A stretch of DNA of 64,000 nt, from the NCBI RefSeq assembly GCF_004769575.1, contig NZ_RQGA01000013.1, positions 62,001 to 126,000 on the forward strand, read 5' to 3'. This stretch comes from Leptospira perdikensis (GTDB lineage: Bacteria; Spirochaetota; Leptospiria; Leptospirales; Leptospiraceae). Position 1 is the stretch's first letter. The number at the start of each line of letters is the position of its first letter. The notes below the pieces were generated by a model, which did no database searches, was not told the origin of the DNA, and was given only the letters and a program-made list of their open reading frames with translations. A program made the position numbers and the translations under genes. Shown here piece after piece: positions 25,773-33,907 of the stretch.

Positions 25773-26537
25773 ATGAAACCAACCAAAAAAGTATTGGGGG
25801 CAGAAGAGTTTTTTCAGACCAAAATCAAATTAGAAAATGAATTGATTCGTCTGGAAGAACTGGAAAGAGATTCGAAAAATTGTATTACGAATATGGTCCA
25901 ACTTTCGGAAACATTGATTCAAATCTCTCAAACAAACGAGTCTCCTTACTTTTTACAAAGAAGCAAACGTCTTAGTATAGAAATCCATAAGTTCCAAATC
26001 AAAAACGAATACAAACAAAAAGAATTCGATTCTTTATTTCATATCTTAGACAAAATCAAATCAGAAGACAAAATTGAGTTTTTAGATTCTGCCCTAAAAA
26101 ACCGCATCACTCGTATTGCCCAACATATTGTAGAAAAAAAGAGAACACCAATTACATCACAAAATCTAAAAGGCAAATTAGTTTTTATTTGTTATGTGTT
26201 AGAGGGTGTAAATTTTTTAATCCCTAAAAAAAGTTACCGCATCCTCAGAGATATTCCGGCATTCAAAAAACAATTAAAGATAGGAGAAAAGTCTGTTCCT
26301 TTATTTCCAGGACCTGGATTTGTTCTCATGGAAGAAGGTGAAAAAAAACAAAAGAATGTGATTCTTATGAAAGACTCATCAAAGAAAGAACATGGATTCT
26401 ATTTTGATGAATTGAAAGAAGATTGGGCAGTATCCAAAACATCTTTAGAAGGATTACTCGAAAAAGATTCTACCAACGGACAAGTTTTAGGAAAAATCAA
26501 ACGAAAAGGAAAGTTGTATCATTTAGTTAAAATTTAA
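25773..26537 (+). CDS. Coiled-coil protein with possible degenerate CheW-like domain
   Basis: 254 residues, no signal peptide. Residues 1-130 are helical with coiled-coil character (KIKLENELIRLEELERDSKN, KRLSIEIHKFQIKNEYKQKEF). From about 140 the sequence turns to beta-rich (LVFICYVLEGVNFLIPKKSYRILRDIP, PLFPGPGFVLMEEGEKKQKNVILMKD, HGFYFDEL, LGKIKRKGKLYHLVKI), in an order that recalls a CheW fold but without clear signature residues. It follows rodA by nine bases and probably shares its transcript. It could be a scaffold tying signalling to cell-wall synthesis (inference). Function unknown. Its end overlaps ribF by 15 bases on the other strand. Confidence 0.55.
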   Translation: MKPTKKVLGAEEFFQTKIKLENELIRLEELERDSKNCITNMVQLSETLIQISQTNESPYFLQRSKRLSIEIHKFQIKNEYKQKEFDSLFHILDKIKSEDKIEFLDSALKNRITRIAQHIVEKKRTPITSQNLKGKLVFICYVLEGVNFLIPKKSYRILRDIPAFKKQLKIGEKSVPLFPGPGFVLMEEGEKKQKNVILMKDSSKKEHGFYFDELKEDWAVSKTSLEGLLEKDSTNGQVLGKIKRKGKLYHLVKI

Positions 26538-27455
26538 TACTTTGATACATGTGTTTTTGTCGTTTCCTAGTTGGCCTTTTAACTCCTCTAGTCCACTGAA
26601 CTTTTTTTCATCTCGAATCTTTTGTACAATTTCCAATTCAACTTCTTTATCATACAAATCTCCATCAAAATCAAAGACATTCACTTCCACATGAAGTCCC
26701 AATCCATCAAAAGTTGGGTTATGGCCGATGTTAACCATCCCTTTATGGTCATGTCCATCAAACTTCGCAAAACAAGCGTAAACGCCAATAGCAGGAAGTA
26801 ATTTATCCTCTGGAACTTTAATATTTGCAGTGGGAAATCCAATTGTCCTTCCTCGTTTGGCTCCTTGCGTAACAAAACCGGAAATATGGTAGTTTCTTCC
26901 TAAAAGAATTTTGGCCTCTTCCATTTCACCCTTTTCCAAAAATCCACGAATGAGAGAAGAGGAGATTTTGCTTTCTTTTTTTAAGACGGCTTCTTTTAAT
27001 TCGACCGCATAACCATATTTAGTTTTATTTGAATCTAGAAGTGCGAAGTCACCACGACGTTGTGCTCCAAAAAAATGATTGTAACCGATTACGATATGTT
27101 TTGCGTTCAAAGTTTGGATCATAATTTTTTCTAAAAAATCTTCTGCAGACATTTTAGAAAGTTCCAAAGTAAAATCCAAAACAATCAAGTAGTCGATTCC
27201 GAATCCACTAATGAGTTCTTCTTTTTCCTTTTCGGAAGATAAATATTTAAAATTTGGTTTTTTGCCAAGAACCACAGAAGGGTTGGGGTAATAGGTGACA
27301 ACCACGGACGGGATGCCCAGTTCTTTTGCTTTTTCCACAGTCCGAAGGAGTAAGGTCTGGTGTCCTACATGGATTCCATCGAAGTTGCCGAGAGTCATGG
27401 AGGAGCCATTTTGAAACTCGTTTTGGATCGATTCTAAAGAGCGAATAATTTTCAA
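26523..27455 (-). CDS. ribF: Bifunctional riboflavin kinase / FAD synthetase
   Basis: 310 residues. The N-terminal FAD-synthetase half has the nucleotidyl-transfer motif TLGNFDGIHVGHQ (HxGH-type) and later HIVIGYNHFFGAQRRGD and the ISSSLIRGFLEKGE motif. The C-terminal riboflavin-kinase half has KRGRTIGFPTANI and KGMVNIGHNPTFDG. It converts riboflavin to FMN and then FAD in the cytoplasm. Translation appears to start at the TTG at 27455, with no evident Shine-Dalgarno; no in-frame ATG lies before the active-site motif. It is divergent from an exported protein with a 45-base gap and convergent with the CheW-like gene. Confidence 0.95.
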   Translation of the reverse strand: MKIIRSLESIQNEFQNGSSMTLGNFDGIHVGHQTLLLRTVEKAKELGIPSVVVTYYPNPSVVLGKKPNFKYLSSEKEKEELISGFGIDYLIVLDFTLELSKMSAEDFLEKIMIQTLNAKHIVIGYNHFFGAQRRGDFALLDSNKTKYGYAVELKEAVLKKESKISSSLIRGFLEKGEMEEAKILLGRNYHISGFVTQGAKRGRTIGFPTANIKVPEDKLLPAIGVYACFAKFDGHDHKGMVNIGHNPTFDGLGLHVEVNVFDFDGDLYDKEVELEIVQKIRDEKKFSGLEELKGQLGNDKNTCIKVLNFN

Positions 27456-27500
27456 AGGGGGACTTGTCTCGTAATCCGATACTTGTACTAGGTGCTTCCA

Positions 27501-28061
27501 TTGAAACTACGAATCCTTCTCCTTACGGCAATCTTTTTATCATGCTTTGGTTCGGTGTTCGCATCAGACTCACAAATTCCCAAACAAGAATTTGGATTGG
27601 AAGAAGGTCTACTCCCCGAAGACATTGCCACCTACCCTGAATTAAAAACCTGGGCCATTTACCAATCCTATGAATTGGAACCAGATGCACCTCACCTCGG
27701 CCTCCAAGATTACATTTGCCGGATGGTTCCGGAAACCGGGCTTCGTTTCCTTTTAGAAAAAACCATTGTTTCGAAATCCACAGTTTATCTCTATTTGGAC
27801 ATAACTCGGTATAGACCCCTCAAAGGATCCAAATTCAAACCGAGAAAACTAAACATCCTTGTGAATGGAAGGCCCAAACTTTCTATTTATGCGGACAGAA
27901 ACCAAAGTTTTCCCAATCCCGTGGAAATTTCTTTAGAACCATCTGAATATCCGGATGGAAAGATCAATGTAGACCTCGTCCCAAGCAATAACTCACTAGG
28001 AAGGTTTTGGGGGGTTTGGGATGCGTTTGTATTGGAAAATCGACTAAGTGCGAAAGATTAA
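27501..28061 (+). CDS. Exported protein of unknown function
   Basis: The TTG at 27501 has AGGTG seven bases upstream and gives MKLRILLLTAIFLSCFGSVFASDSQ, a clean signal peptide; a GTG nine bases earlier is the alternative. The Cys inside the signal (LSCFGS) could also serve as a spirochaetal lipobox, but the Ala-Ser site after VFA favours an exported soluble protein. The mature part has FGLEEGLLPEDIATYPELKTWAIYQSYELEPDAPHLGLQDYICRMVPE and a beta-rich end (VNGRPKLSIYADRNQSFPNPVEISL). It is probably periplasmic. No family recognised. 186 residues. Confidence 0.65.
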   Translation: MKLRILLLTAIFLSCFGSVFASDSQIPKQEFGLEEGLLPEDIATYPELKTWAIYQSYELEPDAPHLGLQDYICRMVPETGLRFLLEKTIVSKSTVYLYLDITRYRPLKGSKFKPRKLNILVNGRPKLSIYADRNQSFPNPVEISLEPSEYPDGKINVDLVPSNNSLGRFWGVWDAFVLENRLSAKD

Positions 28062-28071
28062 AAAGAAATGA

Positions 28072-28416
28072 CTAAACTGCGTATTTTTCGCGGTATTCGT
28101 CTTCGCTAATGGTTTGGAAGTAACTAGTAAGACCTGCTACTTTGAAAACCTTCTCAATGGCCGGTTTCATATTAGCAATGGAAAACTTTCCCTTCAGTTC
28201 CTGGACATAATTCAACTGTTTGATGAGCATTCCAATTCCAGAGGAATCAATATAATTGAGTTTCTCTAAATTGATGATGACATGTAGATTTTCAGTTGGT
28301 TGGGTGGGAACATTGGTTTCCAGGAAGTTTTTAAAATCCAGGGAAGTGTAAATGTCCAAACTTCCAGAAATGCTGATCACATAGGCGTCTGCATTTTTTT
28401 TTAGATTTATTTCCAT
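28072..28416 (-). CDS. STAS-domain anti-sigma-factor antagonist
   Basis: 114 residues, a single STAS domain. The phospho-acceptor loop is NYIDSSGIGMLIK with Ser58 as the usual site and Ser59 next to it. It has the standard SpoIIAA/RsbV-like order (VISISGSLDIYTSLDFK, then VIINLEKLNYIDSSG). It probably takes part in a partner-switch with a kinase or phosphatase encoded elsewhere, possibly the SpoIIE protein at 6.8 kb. It is convergent with the preceding gene (10-base gap) and alone on its strand here. Confidence 0.9.
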   Translation of the reverse strand: MEINLKKNADAYVISISGSLDIYTSLDFKNFLETNVPTQPTENLHVIINLEKLNYIDSSGIGMLIKQLNYVQELKGKFSIANMKPAIEKVFKVAGLTSYFQTISEDEYREKYAV

Positions 28417-28534
28417 GGGAGACCTTCCGCAAGGATCGGGTTTTTGCGTTTTTTATCAACCTTATTTTTAACAAATTAATGATTTCATTTCAAAAGTCGA
28501 AAATATATATAGAGTCTACTATCTGGGAGTTCGT

Positions 28535-29254
28535 ATGCGTATCTCGTTTGTCCTAATTTTATCCTTTCTACTCACCGTTGGCCTTTTTGCTGCCGACGAA
28601 AAAAATGAACCTGTCAGCCAATCAGATTCTAAAAAGTTAAATCCGGATGGAAGCATTGCTCTCATTCCTTATAACGCCAAACAACAACAAAAGATCGAAA
28701 GAATCGGCAAAGAAATCGATGATTACCATGCAGTGATCAACGATAAGGTGAAATTCCTAAGTTTCGAAAAGAAAATCAAAGATAGCCGTTACGGTCAAGT
28801 GACGAATGCAAGGGAAATCCACCTACCATTCGAACCACGTTATGTCCTACACAGTCGCTTCGTGATGAAGTTGAAAGGTGGTGGCGGAGCAGAAGGTGGT
28901 GGATTCTCACTAGATGAAATCTCTTTCTGGTCAAGAAAATCACTCACAGAAAAAGGCAAAGACCCAGTCACTACTTACCGTGAATTAAAAAACAATACAG
29001 CTGGTGGAGTGAAAGGACTATCGCTTTCTGTTCGCACTGTGACGAATGCAGATGACAACACTCTGAGTTTTGAATTAGAGAAAATCCAAAGCCCATGGGA
29101 AAGACTTCGTTTAGCAACAGCTTACCGAGACAGACTTCGTGAAGTAGCAAGAACCATTGACAGATACATCCAAGCCAAAGGAAGTTTAGAAACCAGAGTG
29201 ATTTCTGAATCCGTATTGGAAGTTTCTGTCAGCGGGGATTTTCAAGAGCCTTAA
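28535..29254 (+). CDS. Exported protein of unknown function (Leptospira-type)
   Basis: 239 residues with signal peptide MRISFVLILSFLLTVGLFAADE. The mature part has a charged, helical section (AKQQQKIERIGKEIDDYHAVINDKVKF), a beta-rich core with a GGGGAEGGGF loop (RYVLHSRFVMKLKG, FSLDEISFW) and a C-terminal helix (RLATAYRDRLREVARTIDRYIQAKG). It is probably periplasmic. I recognise no family. It starts a same-strand run (DnaJ-domain, manA) with a 15-base gap to the next gene, so it may be co-transcribed with a J-domain protein; a link is not established. Confidence 0.7.
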   Translation: MRISFVLILSFLLTVGLFAADEKNEPVSQSDSKKLNPDGSIALIPYNAKQQQKIERIGKEIDDYHAVINDKVKFLSFEKKIKDSRYGQVTNAREIHLPFEPRYVLHSRFVMKLKGGGGAEGGGFSLDEISFWSRKSLTEKGKDPVTTYRELKNNTAGGVKGLSLSVRTVTNADDNTLSFELEKIQSPWERLRLATAYRDRLREVARTIDRYIQAKGSLETRVISESVLEVSVSGDFQEP

Positions 29255-29269
29255 TCCAGTGAGGGTGGA

Positions 29270-29980
29270 ATGAGTCACTCCATACCACCGCAACAACCTA
29301 CCAACCTTTACGAAGTCCTAGAGATTCCATTTGGTGCCACGACGGAAGAGATTAAATCCTCTTTCCGTCATCTGGTAAAACAATTCCACCCAGACAATCC
29401 CTTCACAGGTTCCTATTCCAAATTTCAAATCCTTTACTTTGCTTACCAAACCTTAACGGGAGAGGGACGAAAGTTGTATGATGAGGAATTCAAAAAAAAT
29501 TACGCACGCGAATTTGTAAAACGCAAACTAGAAGAACATCCAGTAGTCCTACCTGTTTCTCGTGTTCGCTTCACAACGGGTATCCTAGAGCTCGCCAAAC
29601 GTGGATTAATGAGAAAAGGATTTCGAAACAAAGATAGGCGTAAAGTAACAGGTATTGATTATGATTTGATCATTGATTTAAAAGAATCGGAGATCATTAG
29701 ACCGGTCATTGCAGTCATCCCCCTCACAGTGAGGATTGTTTGTCGAGATTGTATGGGCGGCGACCCCCATTGCCCTGCATGCAGTGGACGAGGAAGTTAC
29801 AAAGGTTACAAAAATCTAAAAGTAGAATTTCCTAAATCGGCACTTTTACATGGTAAGGTTTTTGAATTTGATCTCTCCAAATTTCGACCTGATTCCTTCA
29901 CTCATTTTAAGAAAAAATACCTAAAGGTGAAACTCCTTGTTCATAAAAATATCCCTTTACGGGTTAAGAGTGCTGTCTAA
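29270..29980 (+). CDS. J-domain protein with zinc-finger-like cysteines
   Basis: 236 residues. The J domain is at about 12-75 (NLYEVLEIPFGATTEEIKSSFR) with the HPD motif at 40-42. Further on a cysteine cluster (CRDCMGGDPHCPACSGRG, two CxxC pairs) recalls a single DnaJ zinc module, much shorter than the four repeats of DnaJ. The C-terminal part has the DnaJ-C-like LKVEFPKSALLHGKVFEF and KKKYLKVKLLVHKN. It should stimulate an Hsp70 on a specific client. It is not the general DnaJ. Coupled closely to manA (gap 11 bases). Confidence 0.85.
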   Translation: MSHSIPPQQPTNLYEVLEIPFGATTEEIKSSFRHLVKQFHPDNPFTGSYSKFQILYFAYQTLTGEGRKLYDEEFKKNYAREFVKRKLEEHPVVLPVSRVRFTTGILELAKRGLMRKGFRNKDRRKVTGIDYDLIIDLKESEIIRPVIAVIPLTVRIVCRDCMGGDPHCPACSGRGSYKGYKNLKVEFPKSALLHGKVFEFDLSKFRPDSFTHFKKKYLKVKLLVHKNIPLRVKSAV

Positions 29981-29991
29981 AAAGGAAATCG

Positions 29992-31008
29992 ATGGAAAAG
30001 ATTCCCAAAGTTCTGTTTTTGACCCCCCTTTATAAGGAAAAAATCTGGGGTGGTCGAAAATTCGAAACAACACTTGGTCGAAAAATTCCAGAAGGGGCTA
30101 TTGGAGAATCTTGGGAAGTTTCTGTATACGGAACTGACATTTCTCCCATTCAAAATCCAGAATTCCAAAACTTACTCCTAACAGAACTTATACGAAAAGC
30201 TCCCAAAGAAGTACTAGGTGAACCATTCTTAGAATCAGGGTTACCCTTACTTGTAAAAGTTATCGATGCCAAAGAGAAACTTTCTGTCCAAGTCCATCCT
30301 GATGATGAATACGCACTCAAATACGACCCAAAATCCAATGGCAAAAAAGAATGTTGGTATGTTTTGTACGCTGAACCTGGTGCAGAACTTGTGGTTGGAT
30401 TTGAAACCGATACAACTCGCGAAGAATATTCAGCTCTCGTAAAACAAAACCTCGGAGAGACAGTTCTTAAAAAATGGAAAGTAAAAGCTGGAGATGTATT
30501 TTTATTAAACCCGGGAACCATCCACGCCATTGGAGGGGGAGTTCTACTTTTAGAAGTACAACAGTCTTCCGATTCCACCTACCGAGTGTATGATTATGGT
30601 CGTCTAGGTGACGATGGAAATCCGAGAGAACTTCATTTAGAAAAAGCATTGGCAGTTCTTAATTTCCAAAAGTCAGATAGTTCAGAAAAACAATCAAAAC
30701 AACTGATCTCCTACCATCCATTCCCACGTTATCTATTTACTTCCAATGATAAATTCCGTTTGGAATCTTGGGAGTTTAACCAAGCACAAAATTTCACCTT
30801 TTCCAAGTTATGTGATCCAACTGCGTTTGGAATTTTTTATACAATTTCTGGATCTGTTTATTTTCCTGAATTTCAGAAACTTGTAGGTCCAAATGAAACA
30901 TTTGTGGTCACCGCTACTGGCTTTTCAGAAACCATTTCTGCCTTTGCAGAGACAGGAACCAAACTTGCTTTTATGTCTGCAGGTTTCGACACTGTAAAAT
31001 ATCAATAA
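29992..31008 (+). CDS. manA: Class I mannose-6-phosphate isomerase
   Basis: 338 residues. The zinc-binding cupin motifs are present: LSVQVHPDDEYAL (Gln and His ligands), GKKECWYVLYAEPG (Glu) and NPGTIHAIGGGVLLLEVQQSSD (His). The opening FLTPLYKEKIWGGRKFE is typical. It interconverts fructose-6-phosphate and mannose-6-phosphate for mannosyl-sugar and envelope-glycan synthesis in the cytoplasm. It follows the J-domain gene closely. Length is slightly shorter than the E. coli enzyme but normal for the family. Confidence 0.93.
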   Translation: MEKIPKVLFLTPLYKEKIWGGRKFETTLGRKIPEGAIGESWEVSVYGTDISPIQNPEFQNLLLTELIRKAPKEVLGEPFLESGLPLLVKVIDAKEKLSVQVHPDDEYALKYDPKSNGKKECWYVLYAEPGAELVVGFETDTTREEYSALVKQNLGETVLKKWKVKAGDVFLLNPGTIHAIGGGVLLLEVQQSSDSTYRVYDYGRLGDDGNPRELHLEKALAVLNFQKSDSSEKQSKQLISYHPFPRYLFTSNDKFRLESWEFNQAQNFTFSKLCDPTAFGIFYTISGSVYFPEFQKLVGPNETFVVTATGFSETISAFAETGTKLAFMSAGFDTVKYQ

Positions 31009-31017
31009 CCTACCCTA

Positions 31018-31044
31018 TTGACATTCTGATAAATTAAGTATAAT
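31018..31044 (+). promoter_or_regulatory. Sigma-70-like promoter before the small exported protein
   Basis: TTGACA (31018-31023) and TATAAT (31039-31044) are both perfect hexamers, but the gap is 15 bases, shorter than the usual 17. A GAGAGG ribosome site and the ATG at 31064 follow. It is likely to drive the 100-residue exported protein as a separate unit from manA. Confidence 0.5.
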
Positions 31045-31063
31045 AGTCACCAGAGAGGATTCT

Positions 31064-31366
31064 ATGAAAAAAATATTTACCCTATTACTCGTGTTAGCAT
31101 CTACATCAGTATTTGCTTTGTCTGACTTAGAGAACTTGATGATTAAAGAGGCAAATTCTCCAGAAAGTAAACAAGCGGCACGCTCTTACTTAAGTTCCAT
31201 GGCAAAAGAGAAAGAAGCAAACGCAGTAAGACACGAAAAAATGGCGGGAAACAAAGGCGGAAAGGCAATCTCAGAAGCAAAGTTTAAAGAACATTGTTTG
31301 AACTTAGCAAAAGAATTCCGTGCAGAAGCAGAAGAATACAAAAAAGCGGCTGATGAATTGAAATAA
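31064..31366 (+). CDS. Small exported helical protein
   Basis: 100 residues with signal peptide MKKIFTLLLVLASTSVFALSD. The mature part (about 80 residues) is almost entirely helical and charged (SPESKQAARSYLSSMAKEKEANAVRHEKMAGNKGG, CLNLAKEFRAEAEEYKKAADELK), with one Cys, and would sit in the periplasm. No family is recognised. It has its own strong promoter and no same-strand partner, so it could be abundant. It ends 18 bases from the convergent pirin gene. Confidence 0.75.
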   Translation: MKKIFTLLLVLASTSVFALSDLENLMIKEANSPESKQAARSYLSSMAKEKEANAVRHEKMAGNKGGKAISEAKFKEHCLNLAKEFRAEAEEYKKAADELK

Positions 31367-31384
31367 ATTTCGAACTCTTATTCT

Positions 31385-32245
31385 TTAATTGGGTAAAGGA
31401 ATTCTGTCTGTTTCCCCTGGAACTTTCGGAAATTCATCTTTTGCCCATCTTTCTTTTGCTCTATCAATCGTATCCTGGTTTGTAGAAACAAAATTCCAAA
31501 ATATATTTCTTTTTTCTGTTAACGGTTCCCCACCAAGTAACATCAAACGACTGTTCTGTTTAGCTTTGAATTTTACAGAGGTCCCTTTTTCAAATAACAC
31601 CATAGATCCGACCGCATAAGATTCACCGTTGGATTCAATAGAACCACGAGAAACGTAAAGTCCTGCTTCTTCTTTATCAGAAAGCATCCAATCCACTTCC
31701 TCGGTGTTAAAACCAACTTCGATGTCTGCGTAAAACAAGGGTGAATGTACCGTAGCTGGTGATTCTAAACCTAGAAATCTACCACCTAACAACCGAAAGA
31801 CCAATCCGTCTTTTTTAAGAACAGGCATTTCTAATTCAGAAAAATGTTCAAAACTAGGATCTATTTCTTCTTTTGCTTTTGGTAGTGCAATCCATGTCTG
31901 GATACCTTCTAAAATTTCGTATTTGGGATCAAATTTAGAACGTTCACTGTGTACGATTCCAGAACCTGCGACCATCCAATTGGTTTCGTTCGGCCGAATG
32001 TCCATTTCTACTTTCAAACTATCACGATGGGTAATCACACCATCATATAAAAATGTGATGGTAGCAAGGCCAATATGCGGATGGGCCCGAACCACCAGTT
32101 CTTGACCAGTGACTACAGGTACTGGGCCAAAATGGTCAAAAAAAACAAAGGGTCCCACCGAACGTTTTTCCATAGCAGGAAGAACGCGGCGAATGACAAA
32201 ATTGTCTCCTAAATCTTTGGAATGTCCTATGAGTGAACGTGTCAT
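31385..32245 (-). CDS. Pirin-family bicupin protein
   Basis: 286 residues. The metal-binding cupin residues of pirins are present: RAHPHIGLATITFLYDG (His-x-His), HRDS and SGIVHSERS (His and Glu). The N-terminal VGPFVFFDHFGP is the pirin opening. Bacterial pirins act as quercetinase-like dioxygenases or regulators. The gene overlaps the glycosidase-like gene upstream by four bases (ATGA), so the two are co-transcribed. Substrate unknown. Confidence 0.92.
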   Translation of the reverse strand: MTRSLIGHSKDLGDNFVIRRVLPAMEKRSVGPFVFFDHFGPVPVVTGQELVVRAHPHIGLATITFLYDGVITHRDSLKVEMDIRPNETNWMVAGSGIVHSERSKFDPKYEILEGIQTWIALPKAKEEIDPSFEHFSELEMPVLKKDGLVFRLLGGRFLGLESPATVHSPLFYADIEVGFNTEEVDWMLSDKEEAGLYVSRGSIESNGESYAVGSMVLFEKGTSVKFKAKQNSRLMLLGGEPLTEKRNIFWNFVSTNQDTIDRAKERWAKDEFPKVPGETDRIPLPN

Positions 32246-33306
32246 TTACGTTTAGACTTACTTTTTTTGGCTTTTGGTTGGGATATTTTCTTTTTCGGAC
32301 TGGCCTTCTTTTTTTGCACTTGTTTGGTGGTTCTCTTTGTAGAAGGTATTGATTCTTCTACCTTACCCACAAAAAGGCCGATGGCTTCTTTCCCTTTGGT
32401 CCAATGTGCTTTATCCCTTGCATTAAAATAAAGGATGAAGATTTTTTCTGCTTCGGAATACTTCACATCACAAGCATATACATGGCTTGCCTTCCATCCT
32501 TTTCCGGTGGGACCAAGAATTGGTGTTTGGTTGATTCGTTCAAAGTTGATACCATCTTCACTTTGTAAAAAGAGAATCGCCGAACAAGATTCCTTCCTTA
32601 CTGGATTCCAAAAGATACCGTTTTGAAAACCAAGATAACGGCCTTTCCATTCAATGACTTTTAAGGAACCGGCACCCAAGTTACAAAAAGGATCCATCTC
32701 ATTTGGTGTTAGTATTGGATCGGAAAAATAAGAGAAGGGTCCGAGAGGGGAAGTTGATTCTGCAACTGTAATATGTTTTGGTTCACAAAATCCACAATCA
32801 GGAATATAAACGAGTGAAGATGAAAAGTACATTCTGTACTTTTTACCAAACTTCACCAAACATGGATTACTGACAGAATCACCATACTTTGGATCTTTAT
32901 GAAATGGGAATTTGGGTTCAATGACAGTTTTTGGTGCTGACCAAGTTTTTAGATCTTTGCTCGTTCGAACTTCGATTCTCGATTTCCACTTTCTATACGG
33001 GAACCAAGGCATTAAGATCTGTAGAAATTTGTATTTTTCGTAGTAGAGATAATAAGTGCCATCTTCCTGAAAGAGGAAAGGACGCATGGCATTCCAAATA
33101 ATGGTTTTTCTTTTTTTCCATTGAATGCCATCTTCAGAGAGAAATTCTTGTACACCGAAAATATTGTGTGCAAAGAGATGCCAAAGACCATCAGGACAGT
33201 TTTCAGGAAATAAAAAACTCGGATCCGCCAAAATAGGCGACGGAAATCCTGGTTTTAGAATGGGATCATCTTGGTAGAGTTGCCAATAGATATTTTGTTT
33301 GTTCAA
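32242..33306 (-). CDS. Five-bladed beta-propeller glycosidase-like protein with basic tail
   Basis: 354 residues, no signal peptide. It has the repeated WHLFAHNIF, YYLYYEKYKF, YRMYFSSSL, GRYLGFQNGIFWNPVR and FILYFNARDKAHW strands of a GH43/GH32-type five-bladed propeller, and ILADPSFLF near the N-terminus could supply the Asp of that clan. The last 35 residues are a run of Lys, Ser and Pro (KRTTKQVQKKKASPKKK...), an unusual tail of nucleic-acid- or polyphosphate-binding character. It may act on a sugar chain or a phosphate sugar; the catalytic triad is not confirmed. It heads a two-gene unit with the pirin. Confidence 0.7.
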   Translation of the reverse strand: MNKQNIYWQLYQDDPILKPGFPSPILADPSFLFPENCPDGLWHLFAHNIFGVQEFLSEDGIQWKKRKTIIWNAMRPFLFQEDGTYYLYYEKYKFLQILMPWFPYRKWKSRIEVRTSKDLKTWSAPKTVIEPKFPFHKDPKYGDSVSNPCLVKFGKKYRMYFSSSLVYIPDCGFCEPKHITVAESTSPLGPFSYFSDPILTPNEMDPFCNLGAGSLKVIEWKGRYLGFQNGIFWNPVRKESCSAILFLQSEDGINFERINQTPILGPTGKGWKASHVYACDVKYSEAEKIFILYFNARDKAHWTKGKEAIGLFVGKVEESIPSTKRTTKQVQKKKASPKKKISQPKAKKSKSKRK

Positions 33307-33321
33307 TCGAAATGAATTTCC

Positions 33322-33864
33322 TTATTTTTCTAAGACAACTTTGAGGTTGGATAGTCCCTCTTCAAAGTCTTTTCCTATCAATTCTTGAAAATCCATAAAA
33401 AGGCAAATGATATTAGAAGGGTAAGGTATAGAACCTTCGAATCCCCAAATGACTTTCGATTTTTTTTGGTCCAAAGAAGAAACCTTCATATAACTCTTTT
33501 CTGTGGCTTCCATCGGTTCGATGAATCGAAGTTCCGTTTGCATCTCCAGGGCATCCACATTAATCATTTTGATTTCCTGTTCGCCTGTACCCACTTCTTT
33601 GTCCGAACTTTCCCAACGAGAAATAAAACCAACGGTTCCATCTTGACCGGTATAAATTTTTTTCATATTTGGATCTTTTTTGGCCCAAACACTATACTGG
33701 TCTTGGTTCTTTAACATTCGAATATATTCAAATACATCCGAAGCTGGTTTGGATATATCGATGGAACGTTCTACCTGGTATTGGGTAGGTAGAAAGAGTG
33801 CGACGATGAGTGGGATGGCGATAATGCCAATGATTCCTATGGTAATTTTTCTGCCGAGTGTCAT
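33322..33864 (-). CDS. Membrane-anchored SRPBCC/polyketide-cyclase-like protein
   Basis: 180 residues. One N-terminal helix (ITIGIIGIIAIPLIVALFLP) is followed by VERSIDISKPASDVFEYIRMLKNQDQYSVWAKKDP, the start of a START/SRPBCC fold used for lipid or small-molecule binding. The rest (WESSDKEVGTGEQEI, VIWGFEGSIPYPSNII) fits that fold. It is probably periplasm-facing or inner-membrane-attached. Ligand unknown. It lies 15 bases upstream of the propeller gene and 43 bases after the OPA transporter, all on the same strand, so an operon is possible. Confidence 0.8.
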   Translation of the reverse strand: MTLGRKITIGIIGIIAIPLIVALFLPTQYQVERSIDISKPASDVFEYIRMLKNQDQYSVWAKKDPNMKKIYTGQDGTVGFISRWESSDKEVGTGEQEIKMINVDALEMQTELRFIEPMEATEKSYMKVSSLDQKKSKVIWGFEGSIPYPSNIICLFMDFQELIGKDFEEGLSNLKVVLEK

Positions 33865-33907
33865 AAGTAAAATATCCTACTGTCAGTTTTTGATTTAGTC
33901 AATTTAT

